Source: Dechloromonas aromatica (nom. nud.)
Lineage (GTDB): Bacteria; Pseudomonadota; Gammaproteobacteria; Burkholderiales; Rhodocyclaceae
Length of the DNA: 64,000 nt
Assembly: GCA_017848965.1 (NCBI GenBank)
Contig: JAFIHA010000063.1
Span: 58,684 to 122,683 of the forward strand
Direction of reading: 5' to 3'
Positions 18,582 through 28,062 of the stretch are shown piece by piece. The translations under genes were made by a program, and so were the position numbers. How positions within the stretch are numbered: the stretch's first letter is position 1; every line of letters begins with the position of its first letter. The notes under the pieces are model-generated. The model made no database searches and was not told the origin of the DNA. It worked only from the letters and a program-made list of their open reading frames with translations.

Positions 18582-20360
18582 TCAGAACAGGTCTTCGGCG
18601 AGACCGAAGACGGCCTCGGCGCCACCCATCACTTCCGCCGCGTAGGCCGCCGCGAACGGCAGCTGGTGCGTCGCGAAATACTCGGCGGTCGCCAGCTTGG
18701 CCCGGTAGAACGGGTCGCTGTCGCCGGCCGCGATGCGGGCTGCGGCAACGCCGGCCGACTTAGCCATCAGCCAGCCACCGGCGACGATGCCGGTCAGCTT
18801 GAGGAAGGGCACCGAACCGGCATGCACCGCCTGCGGCTTGTCGTTGTAGTTGGCGAGAATCCAGTCGGCGGCGGCAGTCAGCGCCGCAGCACCGTTCTTC
18901 AGGTTGGCGGCGATGTTGGCCAGACCGGCATTACCGGCGAGTTCGTCGGCGGTGGCGTTGATCTCGGCGAGCATCGCCTTCATCGCCGCGCCCGGTACCT
19001 TTTCGCGCGCCAGCTTGCGGCCGACCAGGTCGTTCGCCTGGATCGCCGTCGTGCCTTCGTAGATGGTGGTGATCCGGGAATCGCGGTAGTACTGCGCGGC
19101 ACCGGTTTCCTCGATGAAGCCGACGCCACCGAAAACCTGCAGCGCGTTCGACGACAGTTCGACGCCCTGCTCGGTGCTCCAGCCCTTGACCACCGGCGTC
19201 AGCAGGTCGATGCGCGCCTGCGCGGCGGCGTCGCCGGCGTGCGCCTTGTCGATCTGGGCGGCGGCGTAATAGGCCAGCGTGCGCATCGCTTCGGTGCGCG
19301 ACTTGACGTCCATCAGCAGGCGGCGGACATCGGGGTGATGCAGGATCGGCTTCTTTTCACCCGACTTGTCGCCGACGATGGCGCCCTGGATGCGTTCCTT
19401 GGCGTACCACAGCGCATGCTGGTAGGCGCGCTCGGCGATGCCGACGCCTTCCAGGCCGACGTTGACGCGGGCGTGGTTCATCATCGTGAACATGTAGCCG
19501 ATGCCCTTGTTCTCTTCGCCGATCAGGTAGCCGACAGCGCCTTCCTGGTCGCCGTAGGACATCACTGCCGTCGGGCTGCCGTGGATGCCGAGCTTGTGTT
19601 CGAGCGAGGCGCAGATCAGATCGTTGCGGGCACCGAGCGAGCCGTCGTCATTGACCAGGAACTTCGGCACCAGGAACAGCGAGATGCCCTTCAGTCCCGG
19701 CGGCGCGTCCGGCAGGCGGGCGAGCACCAAGTGGATGATGTTCTCGGCGACGTCGTTTTCGCCCCAGGTGATGAAGATCTTGGTACCGGTGACCAGGTAG
19801 GTGCCGTCGTCAAGCTTTCTCGCCTTGGTGCTGATCGCCGCCAGGTCGGAGCCGGCGTTCGGCTCGGTCAGGTTCATGGTGCCGGTCCACACGCCTTCGA
19901 CCATCTTCGGCAGATATTTCTGCTTCAGTTCGTCGGAGGCATGGTGGTTGATCGCCTCGACCGCACCGGAAGTCAGCATCGGGCACAGCGCGAAGGCCAT
20001 GTTGGCCGACTTCCACATTTCGTTGACCGCCATCGTCACCGCCGCCGGCAGGCCCTGGCCGCCGAACTCCGGCGAGAAGGGCATGGCGTTCCAGCCGGTC
20101 TCGCAGAATAGCTGGTAGGCGTCCTTGAAGCCGGGCGAGGTGGTGACCACGCCGTCCTTGACCACGGCGCCCTGCTGGTCGCCATTGCGGTTGATCGGAT
20201 CGAGCACGCCGCTGGCGAACTTGGCCGCCTCTTCAAGAATCGATTCGACCAGGTCGACGGAACATTCCTCGTTGCCCGGCAAGGCGCAGATCTCGTCGAG
20301 ACCGGCGATATCCTTGAGAACGAACTGCATGTCACGCAGCGGTGCGGTGTAAGTACTCAT
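18582..20360 (-). CDS. acyl-CoA dehydrogenase (about 592 aa, long-form family)
   Basis: Flavoenzyme oxidising an acyl-CoA to the trans-2-enoyl-CoA and donating electrons to ETF. At 592 residues it belongs to the longer bacterial acyl-CoA dehydrogenase group that includes DmdC-type (3-methylmercaptopropionyl-CoA) and medium/long-chain enzymes. Visible motifs: NLTEPNAGSDLAA and TGTKIFITWGEND (FAD/substrate), the central-domain segment NVGLEGVGIAERAYQ, and YEGTTAIQANDL near the C-terminal half, with the Glu expected to be the catalytic base. A GGAAG element precedes the ATG at 20360. Substrate chain length cannot be told from the sequence alone. It is transcribed away from the hybrid kinase gene across a 285-bp gap. 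Confidence 0.93.
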   Translation of the reverse strand: MSTYTAPLRDMQFVLKDIAGLDEICALPGNEECSVDLVESILEEAAKFASGVLDPINRNGDQQGAVVKDGVVTTSPGFKDAYQLFCETGWNAMPFSPEFGGQGLPAAVTMAVNEMWKSANMAFALCPMLTSGAVEAINHHASDELKQKYLPKMVEGVWTGTMNLTEPNAGSDLAAISTKARKLDDGTYLVTGTKIFITWGENDVAENIIHLVLARLPDAPPGLKGISLFLVPKFLVNDDGSLGARNDLICASLEHKLGIHGSPTAVMSYGDQEGAVGYLIGEENKGIGYMFTMMNHARVNVGLEGVGIAERAYQHALWYAKERIQGAIVGDKSGEKKPILHHPDVRRLLMDVKSRTEAMRTLAYYAAAQIDKAHAGDAAAQARIDLLTPVVKGWSTEQGVELSSNALQVFGGVGFIEETGAAQYYRDSRITTIYEGTTAIQANDLVGRKLAREKVPGAAMKAMLAEINATADELAGNAGLANIAANLKNGAAALTAAADWILANYNDKPQAVHAGSVPFLKLTGIVAGGWLMAKSAGVAAARIAAGDSDPFYRAKLATAEYFATHQLPFAAAYAAEVMGGAEAVFGLAEDLF

Positions 20361-20645
20361 TCACAGCTTCCTTTCAGACAAGACGGCGCCCGCGACGCGG
20401 ACGCCAGGCGGCCCGCCGCGGCGGGCATGACGATGACGCTTCTGATAAGGATGGCCGGACCTGCCGGCCCGGCCAATCTCCTCGCTATTTACTTCTTAAT
20501 ACCTGCCAGAGTGCTGTTCTCCTTAACGGCCGGTATCCTTCTTGTGGGCCGTAGCATTACAGAACACTCTTGCACAACTATTGGCGCAATGTAACGAATC
20601 ATTGCATTGTCGTTCAACCGTGGCACCTTGCTCTAGAATCCCGCG

Positions 20646-22676
20646 ATGCCTCATGCCTCCCTCCCCGCCGACCAGTCGAACCGGCTCGCCACATTGCAGG
20701 ACGGCCTCGACCTGCTCGACCAGGGAATCAGCGTCTTCGACCGCGACCTGCGACTGGTCGCCTGGAACCGCCCCTTCCTCGAACTGCTCGGCTTTCCCGA
20801 TGAACTGGGGCGGATCGGTACGCCGTTCGCCGACTTCATCCGCTACAACGCGCAGCGCGGCGAGTACGGGCCCGGTGATGCGGAAAGCCAGGTCGCCGAG
20901 CGCATTGCCGAAGCCCGCCACTTCGTCGCCCACGTCAGCGAACGCCGTCGCCCGAACGGCCGGCTCCTGCTGCTGCGCGGCGAGCCGCTGCCGCACGGCG
21001 GCTTCGTCACGCTGTACAGCGACATCACCGAACAACGCTACCTGGAGCAGTTGAGCGAGCACCAGAACCTGCAGCTCGACGAACGCGTCCGCCGCCGTAC
21101 CGCCCAACTGGAAAACGCCAACGCCAACCTGCGCCAGGCCAACGCCGAGAAGGAGCGGATCGCCGCCGCGCTGGGGCGCAGCGAGGCCCGCCTAAGGCTG
21201 ATCAACGACACCATCCCGATCCTCATTGGCTACGTCGATCGCCAGCAGATCTACCAATACGCCAACAAGGGTTACGCCGACTGGTACTGCCTGCCGGCGG
21301 GCAGCGTGATCGGCCGCTCGGTGCTCGAGGTGGTCGGTCCCGAAGTCTATGTCCAGGTCGGCGAGCATGTGCGGCGGGCGCTGTCCGGCGAACAGATCAG
21401 TTACGAGTACCGGATGCTGCGCCACGGCCAGACGGTCTTCGCGCACAGCACGCTGGTTCCGGAAATCGGTAGCGATGGCGACACCCACGGCTTCTTCGTC
21501 TTCTCGCACGACATCACCGAGCAGAAGCGGATGCAGAGCGCGTTGCTGCAAGCGCAGAAGATGGAAGCGATCGGCCGCCTGACCGGCGGTCTGGCGCACG
21601 ACTTCAACAACCTGCTGACGGTGATCATCGGCAACCTGGCGGCACTGCAGGACCACCGGCCGGACGATCCGGGGATTGCCGACTTCGTCAGCCCGGCGCT
21701 GCAGTCGGCGCGCCGCGGCGTGCAGTTGATCCGCCGCCTGCTCACTTACTCACGGCAACAGCCGCTGGAACCGCAGGCGGTCGATATCGGTCAGTTGATC
21801 GGCGACCTGGCGCGCCTGATCCGCCGCTCGCTGCCGGACAACATCGTCGTCGATTGCCGCAACGCCGAAGGGGGCTTGTTCGCCAAGGTGGACCCGGCAC
21901 AGCTGGAAAGCGCCCTGCTCAACTTCGCGCTCAACGCCCGCGATGCGATGCCGCAAGGCGGCCGGCTGACGATTTCCGCCGACCTCACCGAACTGCCGGC
22001 CGACGCCCCGGAAACCGCGGAATTCGACGTCGCACCGGGCAACTACGTCGCCATCGCCGTCGCCGACGATGGTTGCGGCATGGACGCGCACACCCTGGCG
22101 CATGCCTGCGACCCCTTCTTCACCACCAAGCGCCTCGGCCTCGGCAACGGACTAGGGCTGGCCATGGCGCAGGGCTTCATCCGCCAGTCGGCGGGCGGCA
22201 TGCGCATCCGCAGCGAACCGGAGCGCGGCACCCAGGTCGAGATCGTGCTGCCGCAGACGGCAGCGCCCGCCAGCCGGCAGGCCGTGGCCGAAACGCCGCT
22301 GCCCGAAGCCAGCGGCGACCTGGTGCTACTGGTCGAGGACGACGAAAATGTCCGCCGCGTCGTCCGCCAGCAACTGATCGACCTCGGCCACCCGGTGATC
22401 GAAGCGGAAAACGCCAGCCAGGCGCACGACATGGTGCGCCACATTCCCGACATCGCAATCGTCGTCAGCGACGTGCTGATGCCGGGCGAACTGAACGGCC
22501 GCCAACTGGCGCGACTGCTGCGACGGGAATGTCCGTCGATGCGCATCGTGCTGATGAGCGGCTACACCGAAGACGAGGACGCGCGCAGCCGGGACTTTCC
22601 CATCCTGGCCAAGCCCTTCCTCAGGCGGGAACTGGCACGTGCTCTGCAACGCGCCGCGGGCGAGGAGACCCCATGA
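20646..22676 (+). CDS. PAS-PAS hybrid sensor histidine kinase with receiver domain
   Basis: A 676-residue soluble hybrid kinase. Two PAS domains (about 15-125, PAS_7-like with GISVFDRDLRLVAWN; and about 180-300), a coiled coil between them, HisKA with H318 in GGLAHDFNNLLTVI, HATPase_c (DDGCGMD, GLGNGLGLAMAQGF) and a C-terminal receiver (about 555-670; D609 in VSDVLMPGEL). The stop overlaps the OmpR-type regulator start by 4 bp, so the two form a phosphorelay pair. Its divergent position next to acyl-CoA dehydrogenase and ETF-QO suggests, but does not prove, control of fatty-acid or organic-acid use. Confidence 0.92.
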   Translation: MPHASLPADQSNRLATLQDGLDLLDQGISVFDRDLRLVAWNRPFLELLGFPDELGRIGTPFADFIRYNAQRGEYGPGDAESQVAERIAEARHFVAHVSERRRPNGRLLLLRGEPLPHGGFVTLYSDITEQRYLEQLSEHQNLQLDERVRRRTAQLENANANLRQANAEKERIAAALGRSEARLRLINDTIPILIGYVDRQQIYQYANKGYADWYCLPAGSVIGRSVLEVVGPEVYVQVGEHVRRALSGEQISYEYRMLRHGQTVFAHSTLVPEIGSDGDTHGFFVFSHDITEQKRMQSALLQAQKMEAIGRLTGGLAHDFNNLLTVIIGNLAALQDHRPDDPGIADFVSPALQSARRGVQLIRRLLTYSRQQPLEPQAVDIGQLIGDLARLIRRSLPDNIVVDCRNAEGGLFAKVDPAQLESALLNFALNARDAMPQGGRLTISADLTELPADAPETAEFDVAPGNYVAIAVADDGCGMDAHTLAHACDPFFTTKRLGLGNGLGLAMAQGFIRQSAGGMRIRSEPERGTQVEIVLPQTAAPASRQAVAETPLPEASGDLVLLVEDDENVRRVVRQQLIDLGHPVIEAENASQAHDMVRHIPDIAIVVSDVLMPGELNGRQLARLLRRECPSMRIVLMSGYTEDEDARSRDFPILAKPFLRRELARALQRAAGEETP

Positions 22677-23407
22677 AGGAGCAGGACAGCGGCAAACTGA
22701 TCGCCATCGTCGAGGACGACCCCGACGTCGCCCGCATCATCGAGCAGGTACTCGCCGATTTCGGCTTCCGCACACTGTGGTGCCGCAGCGGCGGCGACCT
22801 GCTGCGCCGCCTGCGCAACCTGTCGCCGGCGCTGTGCATCATCGACCTCGGCCTGCCCGACATGGACGGTATCGAGGCCATGCAGCGGGTGCGCGCACAG
22901 ACCGCCTGCGGCATCATGATCCTGACCGGCCGCGCCCACGTCAGCGACCGCGTCATGGGCCTTGAACTGGGCGCCGACGACTATGTGCTGAAACCGTTCG
23001 AGCCGCGCGAACTGGTCGCCCGCGTGCGCAGCATCCTGCGCCGCCGCGAAAGCGCCAGCGAACAGGCGCCCAGCCAGGTCGCCCATTTCGGCGGCTGGCG
23101 TTTCAACCTGGCGAACAACACGCTCGGCGCGCCGGACGGCAACGAACAGGTACTGAGCACGGCGGAAGCCGAACTGCTCAAGGTCTTCGTCAGCCACCCG
23201 AACCGCATCCTGCAACGGGAGAAACTGATGGGAACGCGCGACATCGGCCCCAGCGACCGCGCCATCGACGTCCGCGTTTCCCGCCTGCGGCGCAAGCTGG
23301 AGCCGGACGCCGAAAGTCCCTCCTTCATCAAGACCGTCTATGGCGCCGGCTACCTCTTCCTGGCCGCCGTCGAGTGGCACGAGGGCGACGCCGGCAGCGG
23401 CCACTGA
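22673..23407 (+). CDS. OmpR/PhoB-type response regulator
   Basis: A 244-residue transcription factor. The receiver (1-120) has EDDPD, phospho-acceptor D58 in IIDLGLPDMDG and KPFEPREL. A C-terminal winged helix (about 135-235) includes LSTAEAELLKVF, RAIDVRVSRLRRKLE and FIKTVYGAGYLF. It is the cognate output partner of the upstream hybrid kinase (4-bp overlap). The start ATG at 22673 is fixed by that overlap and by the family N-terminus. Confidence 0.95.
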   Translation: MKEQDSGKLIAIVEDDPDVARIIEQVLADFGFRTLWCRSGGDLLRRLRNLSPALCIIDLGLPDMDGIEAMQRVRAQTACGIMILTGRAHVSDRVMGLELGADDYVLKPFEPRELVARVRSILRRRESASEQAPSQVAHFGGWRFNLANNTLGAPDGNEQVLSTAEAELLKVFVSHPNRILQREKLMGTRDIGPSDRAIDVRVSRLRRKLEPDAESPSFIKTVYGAGYLFLAAVEWHEGDAGSGH

Positions 23408-23410
23408 AAG

Positions 23411-23437
23411 GCCAAGGGCCGCAACGCGGCCCTTGGC
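23411..23437. terminator. perfect 12-bp hairpin between convergent genes
   Basis: GCCAAGGGCCGC (23411-23422) pairs perfectly with 23426-23437 across an AAC loop. It lies 4 bp after the OmpR-type regulator stop and about 20 bp beyond the EF-G-like gene stop. The flanking T-tracts are poor, so it may act as a bidirectional terminator or as a 3'-end stabiliser. Confidence 0.65.
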
Positions 23438-23456
23438 AAACAGCGGAAGCAGGCGC

Positions 23457-25508
23457 TTACTCTTCTTCGTCGTGGAGCTGGAAGCGGCTCGCCAGTTGCT
23501 GCTGGACGGTGGGTGGCACTGCCGCGTAGCGCGCGAAGTCGATCGTGTAGCTGCCCTGGCCGCCGGTCAGCGACTTCAGCCGCGACTGGTAATCGTCGAG
23601 CTCGGCCAGCGGCACCTCGCCGCTGATCGCGGCGAAGCCGTGACCGCGCCCGTCGGTGCCGGTGACGTGACCGCGGCGCCCGGAGAGATCGCCGGCGAGG
23701 TCGCCGATGGCATTTTCCGGGGCGACGATCTCGATGCTGACGATCGGTTCGAGGACGATCGGCCGGGCGTTGCGGATCGCCTCGATCACCGCCTTGCGAC
23801 CGGCGATGGTGAAGGCGACTTCCTTGCCGTCGACCGGGTGGGTCTTGCCGTCGTAGACGGTGACGCGCAGGTCCTGCACTTCGTAGCCGGCGACGACGCC
23901 ACCGGCCAGCGCCTGGCGCACGCCCTTCTCGACCGCCGGCATGAAGACGCCGGGAATCACTCCGCCCTTGACCGCGTCGACGAATTCGAAGCCCTCGCCG
24001 CGCGCCCGCGGCTCGATGCGCAGATGCACCTCGCCGAACTGGCCGGCGCCGCCCGACTGCTTCTTGTGCCGGTACATCGCTTCGGCCGGCGCGGTGATCG
24101 TCTCGCGATAGGGAATGCGCGGCGGCTTGGTGTCGACTTCCAGCTTGTACTGGCTGAGCATGCGCGCCAGCTTCGCTTTCAGGTGCATGTCGCCGAGGCC
24201 GCGGATGACGGTCTCGTTGCTGCTCGGATGACGCTCGATGACGAAAGTCGGGTCTTCCATCGCCAGCTTGGCGAGGATGTCGAAAAGACGCTGTTCGTCG
24301 CCCTTCTTCTTCGTCTCGACCGCCAGCCCGGCCATCGGCCGCGGAAATTCGAGCGGCACCAGGTGGATGTGGTCTTCGTCGTGCGTATCGTGCAGCACGC
24401 AGTCGAACTCGATTTCCTCAACCTTGGCGACGGCGCCGATCTCGCCCGGCAACAGCGCATCGACCTCGACCGTGTCCTTGCCCTGCAGGCGGTAAAGGTG
24501 GGCGACCTTGAACGGCCGCTTGCCGTCACCGACAAAGAGCTGCATGTCCTTCTTCACCGTCCCCTGATGCACGCGGAACACGCCGATCTTGCCCAGATAG
24601 GGGTCGACGACGACCTTGAAGACATGCGCCAGCACGTGCAGGTCGGGATCGGGCTGGGCAGCGAAGGCGCTGCTCGCGGCGCCGGGTTCGCCCCGGTAGA
24701 ACGGCGGCGGATTGCCTTCCGCCGGATTCGGTGCCAGCGTCGCCAGCACGTGCAGCAACTGCGGAATGCCGGCACCGGTCTTCGCCGAGGTGAACAGGAT
24801 GGGGATCAGGTGACCGGCGCGCAGCGCCTTCTCGAAGGGCGCGTGCAGATCGTTCGTCGACGGGTCGCTGCCTTCGTCGAGATAGCGGGCGAGCAGGTCT
24901 TCGTCCTCCTCGACGATCTGGTCGATGAGCGCCCGGTGGGCGGCGGCGACGGAAGCGAAGTCGGCATCGCCGGCATCGTGTTCGAGGACCTCGACGACGT
25001 CGGCGGCGCCATGCGCCGGCAGGTCAAGCACCAGGCACTGGCTACCGAAGCGTTCGCGAATCTCGGCGACCAGTCCGGGCAGGTCGAGGTTGTCGGCGTC
25101 GATCTTGTTGACGACGATCATCCGGCACAGGCCGCGCTCGCCGGCCAGACGCATCATCCGTTCGGCGGTCAATTCGATGCCGGCCTGGGCATTGATCACG
25201 ACCAAAGCAGTATCGGCGGCGGCCAGCGCGGCAATCGCCTGACCGGCGAAATCCGGGTAGCCCGGGGTATCGACGGCGTGGATGGTAATGCCTTCGTGGC
25301 GGATCGAGAAAACCGCACTGCTCAGGGAATGGCCGGCTTCCTTTTCCTGCGGGTCGCTGTCGCAGACGGTGCTGCCACGCTCAATGCTGCCTTTCGCCGC
25401 GATCGCGCCGGTGGCGTGGAGCAGCGCCTCGGCCAGTGTGGTCTTGCCAGCGGCACCGTGGCCGACCAGGACGACACTACGAAGGGATTCACTGGTGAAC
25501 TTGGACAT
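23457..25508 (-). CDS. elongation factor G-like GTPase (EF-G2 type paralogue)
   Basis: A 683-residue translational GTPase with domains I-V of EF-G: P-loop GHGAAGKTT (about 16-24), DTPGYPDF (G3), NKID (G4), then domain IV/V sequence (GGAGQFGEVHLRIEP, GRRGHVTGTDGRGHG). Compared with canonical EF-G, the catalytic His of DTPGH is Tyr (Y84) and the switch I RGITI segment is EAGHSL. These are traits of the EF-G-like side family rather than the main translocase. The ATG at 25508 is preferred to the frame's earlier codon because AGGGAGAAGAAG lies just before it. Last gene of a run from 27971; cellular role unknown, possibly ribosome-linked. Confidence 0.9.
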   Translation of the reverse strand: MSKFTSESLRSVVLVGHGAAGKTTLAEALLHATGAIAAKGSIERGSTVCDSDPQEKEAGHSLSSAVFSIRHEGITIHAVDTPGYPDFAGQAIAALAAADTALVVINAQAGIELTAERMMRLAGERGLCRMIVVNKIDADNLDLPGLVAEIRERFGSQCLVLDLPAHGAADVVEVLEHDAGDADFASVAAAHRALIDQIVEEDEDLLARYLDEGSDPSTNDLHAPFEKALRAGHLIPILFTSAKTGAGIPQLLHVLATLAPNPAEGNPPPFYRGEPGAASSAFAAQPDPDLHVLAHVFKVVVDPYLGKIGVFRVHQGTVKKDMQLFVGDGKRPFKVAHLYRLQGKDTVEVDALLPGEIGAVAKVEEIEFDCVLHDTHDEDHIHLVPLEFPRPMAGLAVETKKKGDEQRLFDILAKLAMEDPTFVIERHPSSNETVIRGLGDMHLKAKLARMLSQYKLEVDTKPPRIPYRETITAPAEAMYRHKKQSGGAGQFGEVHLRIEPRARGEGFEFVDAVKGGVIPGVFMPAVEKGVRQALAGGVVAGYEVQDLRVTVYDGKTHPVDGKEVAFTIAGRKAVIEAIRNARPIVLEPIVSIEIVAPENAIGDLAGDLSGRRGHVTGTDGRGHGFAAISGEVPLAELDDYQSRLKSLTGGQGSYTIDFARYAAVPPTVQQQLASRFQLHDEEE

Positions 25509-25541
25509 CTTCTTCTCCCTGAGCAAATTGTCGGTACAACG

Positions 25542-25865
25542 CTAACGCATTTTCGCCGCCTCGACCATTTCGGCGATCAAACGTCCCGCAAAATAAGGGC
25601 CAAAAGCGAGGATCAGGACGCCAGCCGCGGCCAGCAGGGCCAGCGCGGCAATCAATTGGTAGCGCGCCCGGCGGAATTCCTCGCCCTGGGTCCACGCGAA
25701 CCACAGCGGGCCGACCACCGGCAGCACGACAACCGGCAAGGCGGTGCGCCAACCGAAACTCAGTGCCGCCGGCAAGGTGTTGATGTAGCCAACCAGCAGC
25801 AAGGTACCACCGCCGGCCATGAGCAGCGAACTGACGATCGCGAAGGCGACGAACCAGCCATCCAT
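25542..25865 (-). CDS. small integral membrane protein, unknown function
   Basis: A 107-residue protein with three probable membrane helices: residues about 4-27 (VAFAIVSSLLMAGGGTLLLVG), 36-55 (ALPVVVLPVVGPLWFAW) and 67-90 (LIAALALLAAAGVLILAFGP). I do not recognise a named family. The ATG at 25865 overlaps the glmU stop (TGATG) and is preceded by AAGGAGAAG, so it is translationally coupled to glmU. The EF-G-like gene follows 33 bp downstream. Confidence 0.8.
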   Translation of the reverse strand: MDGWFVAFAIVSSLLMAGGGTLLLVGYINTLPAALSFGWRTALPVVVLPVVGPLWFAWTQGEEFRRARYQLIAALALLAAAGVLILAFGPYFAGRLIAEMVEAAKMR

Positions 25866-27223
25866 CACTTCTTCTCCTTGACCGGACGCTGCCAACCGGC
25901 CACCGTGACCTGCTTCGGACGCGACACGGTCAGCGCGTCGGGCGGCGCGTCCTTGGTCAGCGTCGTGCCGGCACCGAGGGTCGCCCCGCGATGAACGGTG
26001 ACCGGCGCCACCAGTTGGGTGTCCGAACCGATGAAGACATCGTCCTCGATCACTGTCTTGAACTTGTTGGCACCGTCGTAGTTGCAGGTGATGGTGCCGG
26101 CGCCGACGTTGACCCGCTGGCCGATCTCGGCGTCGCCGATGTAGGCCAGGTGGTTGGCTTTGGACTGGGCGCCGATCACGCTCTTCTTGACCTCGACGAA
26201 GTTGCCGACATGGACCTCGGGACCGAGTTCGGTACCCGGCCGCAGACGGGCGTAGGGACCAAGCACGCCATCCGGACCGATCACCGCGTCCTCAAAGTGG
26301 CAGAAGGCGGCGATCCGCGTCCCGGCGCCGACCTTGACGTTCTTCAGGACGCAGTAAGGGCCGACTTCGACCGCGTCGCCCAGTTCGACCTGGCCTTCAA
26401 AAACGCAGCCGACGTCGATCGCCACGTCGCGCCCGTGGGCAAGCTGGCCGCGGACGTCGATGCGCGCCGGATCGGCCAGACGGACGCCGCCGACCAGCAG
26501 TTGATCGGCGATGTTGCGCTGATGCTGGCGTTCCAGCTCGGCCAGTTGCACCTTGCTGTTGACCCCGAGCACTTCCCACTCGCCATCCGGCTGCGCGGTA
26601 CGCACCGGCAGGCCTTCGGCGACCGCCAGCGCGACGACGTCGGTCAGGTAGTACTCGCCCTGGGCGTTGTCGTTCTTCAGGCTGGACAACCATTCGCCCA
26701 GCCTTGCGGTCGGCATCGCCATGATGCCGGTATTGATTTCGCGGATCGCCTTCTCGGCCTCGCTCGCATCCTTCTGTTCGACGATGCGGCAGACCTGGCC
26801 GCCCTCGTCGCGGACGATGCGGCCGTAGCCGGTGGGATCGGCGAGATCGACGGTGAGGATGGCCAGCCCGTCGCGGCCAGCTTGCAGCAGCCGTTTCAGG
26901 GTTGCCAGCGAGGTCAGCGGCACATCGCCGTAGAGGACCAGCGTCTGTGCCCCGTCGCCCAGTTGCGGGACGGCCTGTGCCAGTGCGTGGCCAGTGCCCA
27001 GTTGCTGTGCCTGTTCGGACCACAGGATGTCGGGAGCCGACAGCGTCGCCCGGACGATTTCACCACCGTGGCCGTAAACCACGATCAGTTTTTCCGGCGC
27101 CAACTCGCGCGCGGTATCGATGACGTGCTGGGCCAACGGCTTGCCGGCGATCGGATGCAGCACTTTGGGCAAATTCGAATGCATGCGCTTGCCTTGACCG
27201 GCAGCGAGGATGACGATGTTCAT
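25865..27223 (-). CDS. glmU: bifunctional UDP-GlcNAc pyrophosphorylase / glucosamine-1-phosphate acetyltransferase
   Basis: Makes UDP-N-acetylglucosamine from GlcN-1-P, acetyl-CoA and UTP for peptidoglycan and lipopolysaccharide. The 452-residue protein has the N-terminal uridyltransferase ([25 protein letters not shown]) and the C-terminal left-handed beta-helix of hexapeptide repeats with the acetyltransferase signature ([24 protein letters not shown]). It sits second in a run beginning with the winged-helix membrane protein at 27971, 40 bp upstream, and its stop overlaps the next start. Confidence 0.97.
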   Translation of the reverse strand: MNIVILAAGQGKRMHSNLPKVLHPIAGKPLAQHVIDTARELAPEKLIVVYGHGGEIVRATLSAPDILWSEQAQQLGTGHALAQAVPQLGDGAQTLVLYGDVPLTSLATLKRLLQAGRDGLAILTVDLADPTGYGRIVRDEGGQVCRIVEQKDASEAEKAIREINTGIMAMPTARLGEWLSSLKNDNAQGEYYLTDVVALAVAEGLPVRTAQPDGEWEVLGVNSKVQLAELERQHQRNIADQLLVGGVRLADPARIDVRGQLAHGRDVAIDVGCVFEGQVELGDAVEVGPYCVLKNVKVGAGTRIAAFCHFEDAVIGPDGVLGPYARLRPGTELGPEVHVGNFVEVKKSVIGAQSKANHLAYIGDAEIGQRVNVGAGTITCNYDGANKFKTVIEDDVFIGSDTQLVAPVTVHRGATLGAGTTLTKDAPPDALTVSRPKQVTVAGWQRPVKEKK

Positions 27224-27263
27224 GGTGATTTTTCAGGTAATGGCCGGGCATCCGGCGTTGATC

Positions 27264-27971
27264 TCAGGCGAGTTTCTTGTCCTGGTGGTTGCCGACGATT
27301 TCCTCGAGCACGGCCTTGCCACGCGCGGAGACGAACCAGTGCAGGACGTTCTTGTCGTTGATCCGGGTTTCGATGACGCCCAGCGTCTTCATCACGGTCA
27401 GACGCTGGCTGACGTATTCCCGGGGTAAACCGGTGCGTTCGCAGACGGCAGCCAAATTGCCGTAAACGAACTTCTCCTGGGCCAGCGCCCGCAGGATCTC
27501 GACATCGTTGTAGGAGAGCACTTCATTGGGGTTGGTCTCGGCCGTCTCCTTCACCGGCGGCAAGGCGTCGCGCGCCTGCTTGAGGTGGCCGACCTCGTCC
27601 CGGACCTGCTCGATCTGGCCGAGGAGACGCTGCGCCAGGTTCTCGAACAGACGCCGGGAGGCGACCACGTAGATCAGGCAGAAACCGGCAAAAACATAGA
27701 AATCCACCGGCTTGTTGCGCGCCCCTTCGAGCAGGGTGCTGGATATCATGTTCAGGAAAAGAGGAACAGTGAGCGCCGCAATCACCCCGAAAACCGCATA
27801 GCGCGTCCAGTTGCGTCGGTCCTGCTCGCTCGCCTTTTCGGCGAGAAAAAAATTGGCGGTTCCCCCAAGTATCCCGGCCAGCACCATGATTGCCAGGATC
27901 AGAAGCATGTGTCCGTCGAGTAACGGACCCGGCAAATCCATGTGGAATGCCTGCTGCAATTCCGATGCCAT
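27264..27971 (-). CDS. membrane protein with C-terminal winged-helix domain
   Basis: A 235-residue protein. Three hydrophobic helices (about 21-45, 58-78 and 91-107) are followed by a coiled coil (about 108-140) and a C-terminal domain (about 150-228; DVEILRALAQEKFVYGNLAAVCERTG then REYVSQRLTVMKTLGVIETR) that looks like a winged helix-turn-helix. A membrane-anchored regulator or YLATT-like stress protein is possible; I cannot assign a function. The ATG at 27971 is preceded by GGGAGAAACA. It is the first gene of the glmU run and reads out of the gltD terminator region. Confidence 0.8.
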   Translation of the reverse strand: MASELQQAFHMDLPGPLLDGHMLLILAIMVLAGILGGTANFFLAEKASEQDRRNWTRYAVFGVIAALTVPLFLNMISSTLLEGARNKPVDFYVFAGFCLIYVVASRRLFENLAQRLLGQIEQVRDEVGHLKQARDALPPVKETAETNPNEVLSYNDVEILRALAQEKFVYGNLAAVCERTGLPREYVSQRLTVMKTLGVIETRINDKNVLHWFVSARGKAVLEEIVGNHQDKKLA

Positions 27972-28010
27972 TGTTTCTCCCTTTTTCTATCCCCGCATTT
28001 TTGCACAAAC

Positions 28011-28043
28011 AAAAACCCCGCGGGTCGGAACCGGCGGGGTTTT
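28011..28043 (-). terminator. rho-independent terminator after gltD
   Basis: ACCCCGC (28015-28021) pairs with GCGGGGT (28034-28040), with an inner 3-bp helix around a CGGA loop. T-tracts flank it on both strands (AAAAA at 28011-28015 and TTTT at 28040-28043). It ends gltBD on the - strand. Confidence 0.88.
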
Positions 28044-28062
28044 ATGCGCTTCTCACCCGACT

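Noticed and set aside
20621-20640. TGGCAC...TTGC upstream of the hybrid kinase resembling a sigma54 promoter
   Set aside because: The GG-to-GC distance is 8 bp, not the required 12, so the elements cannot be used together.
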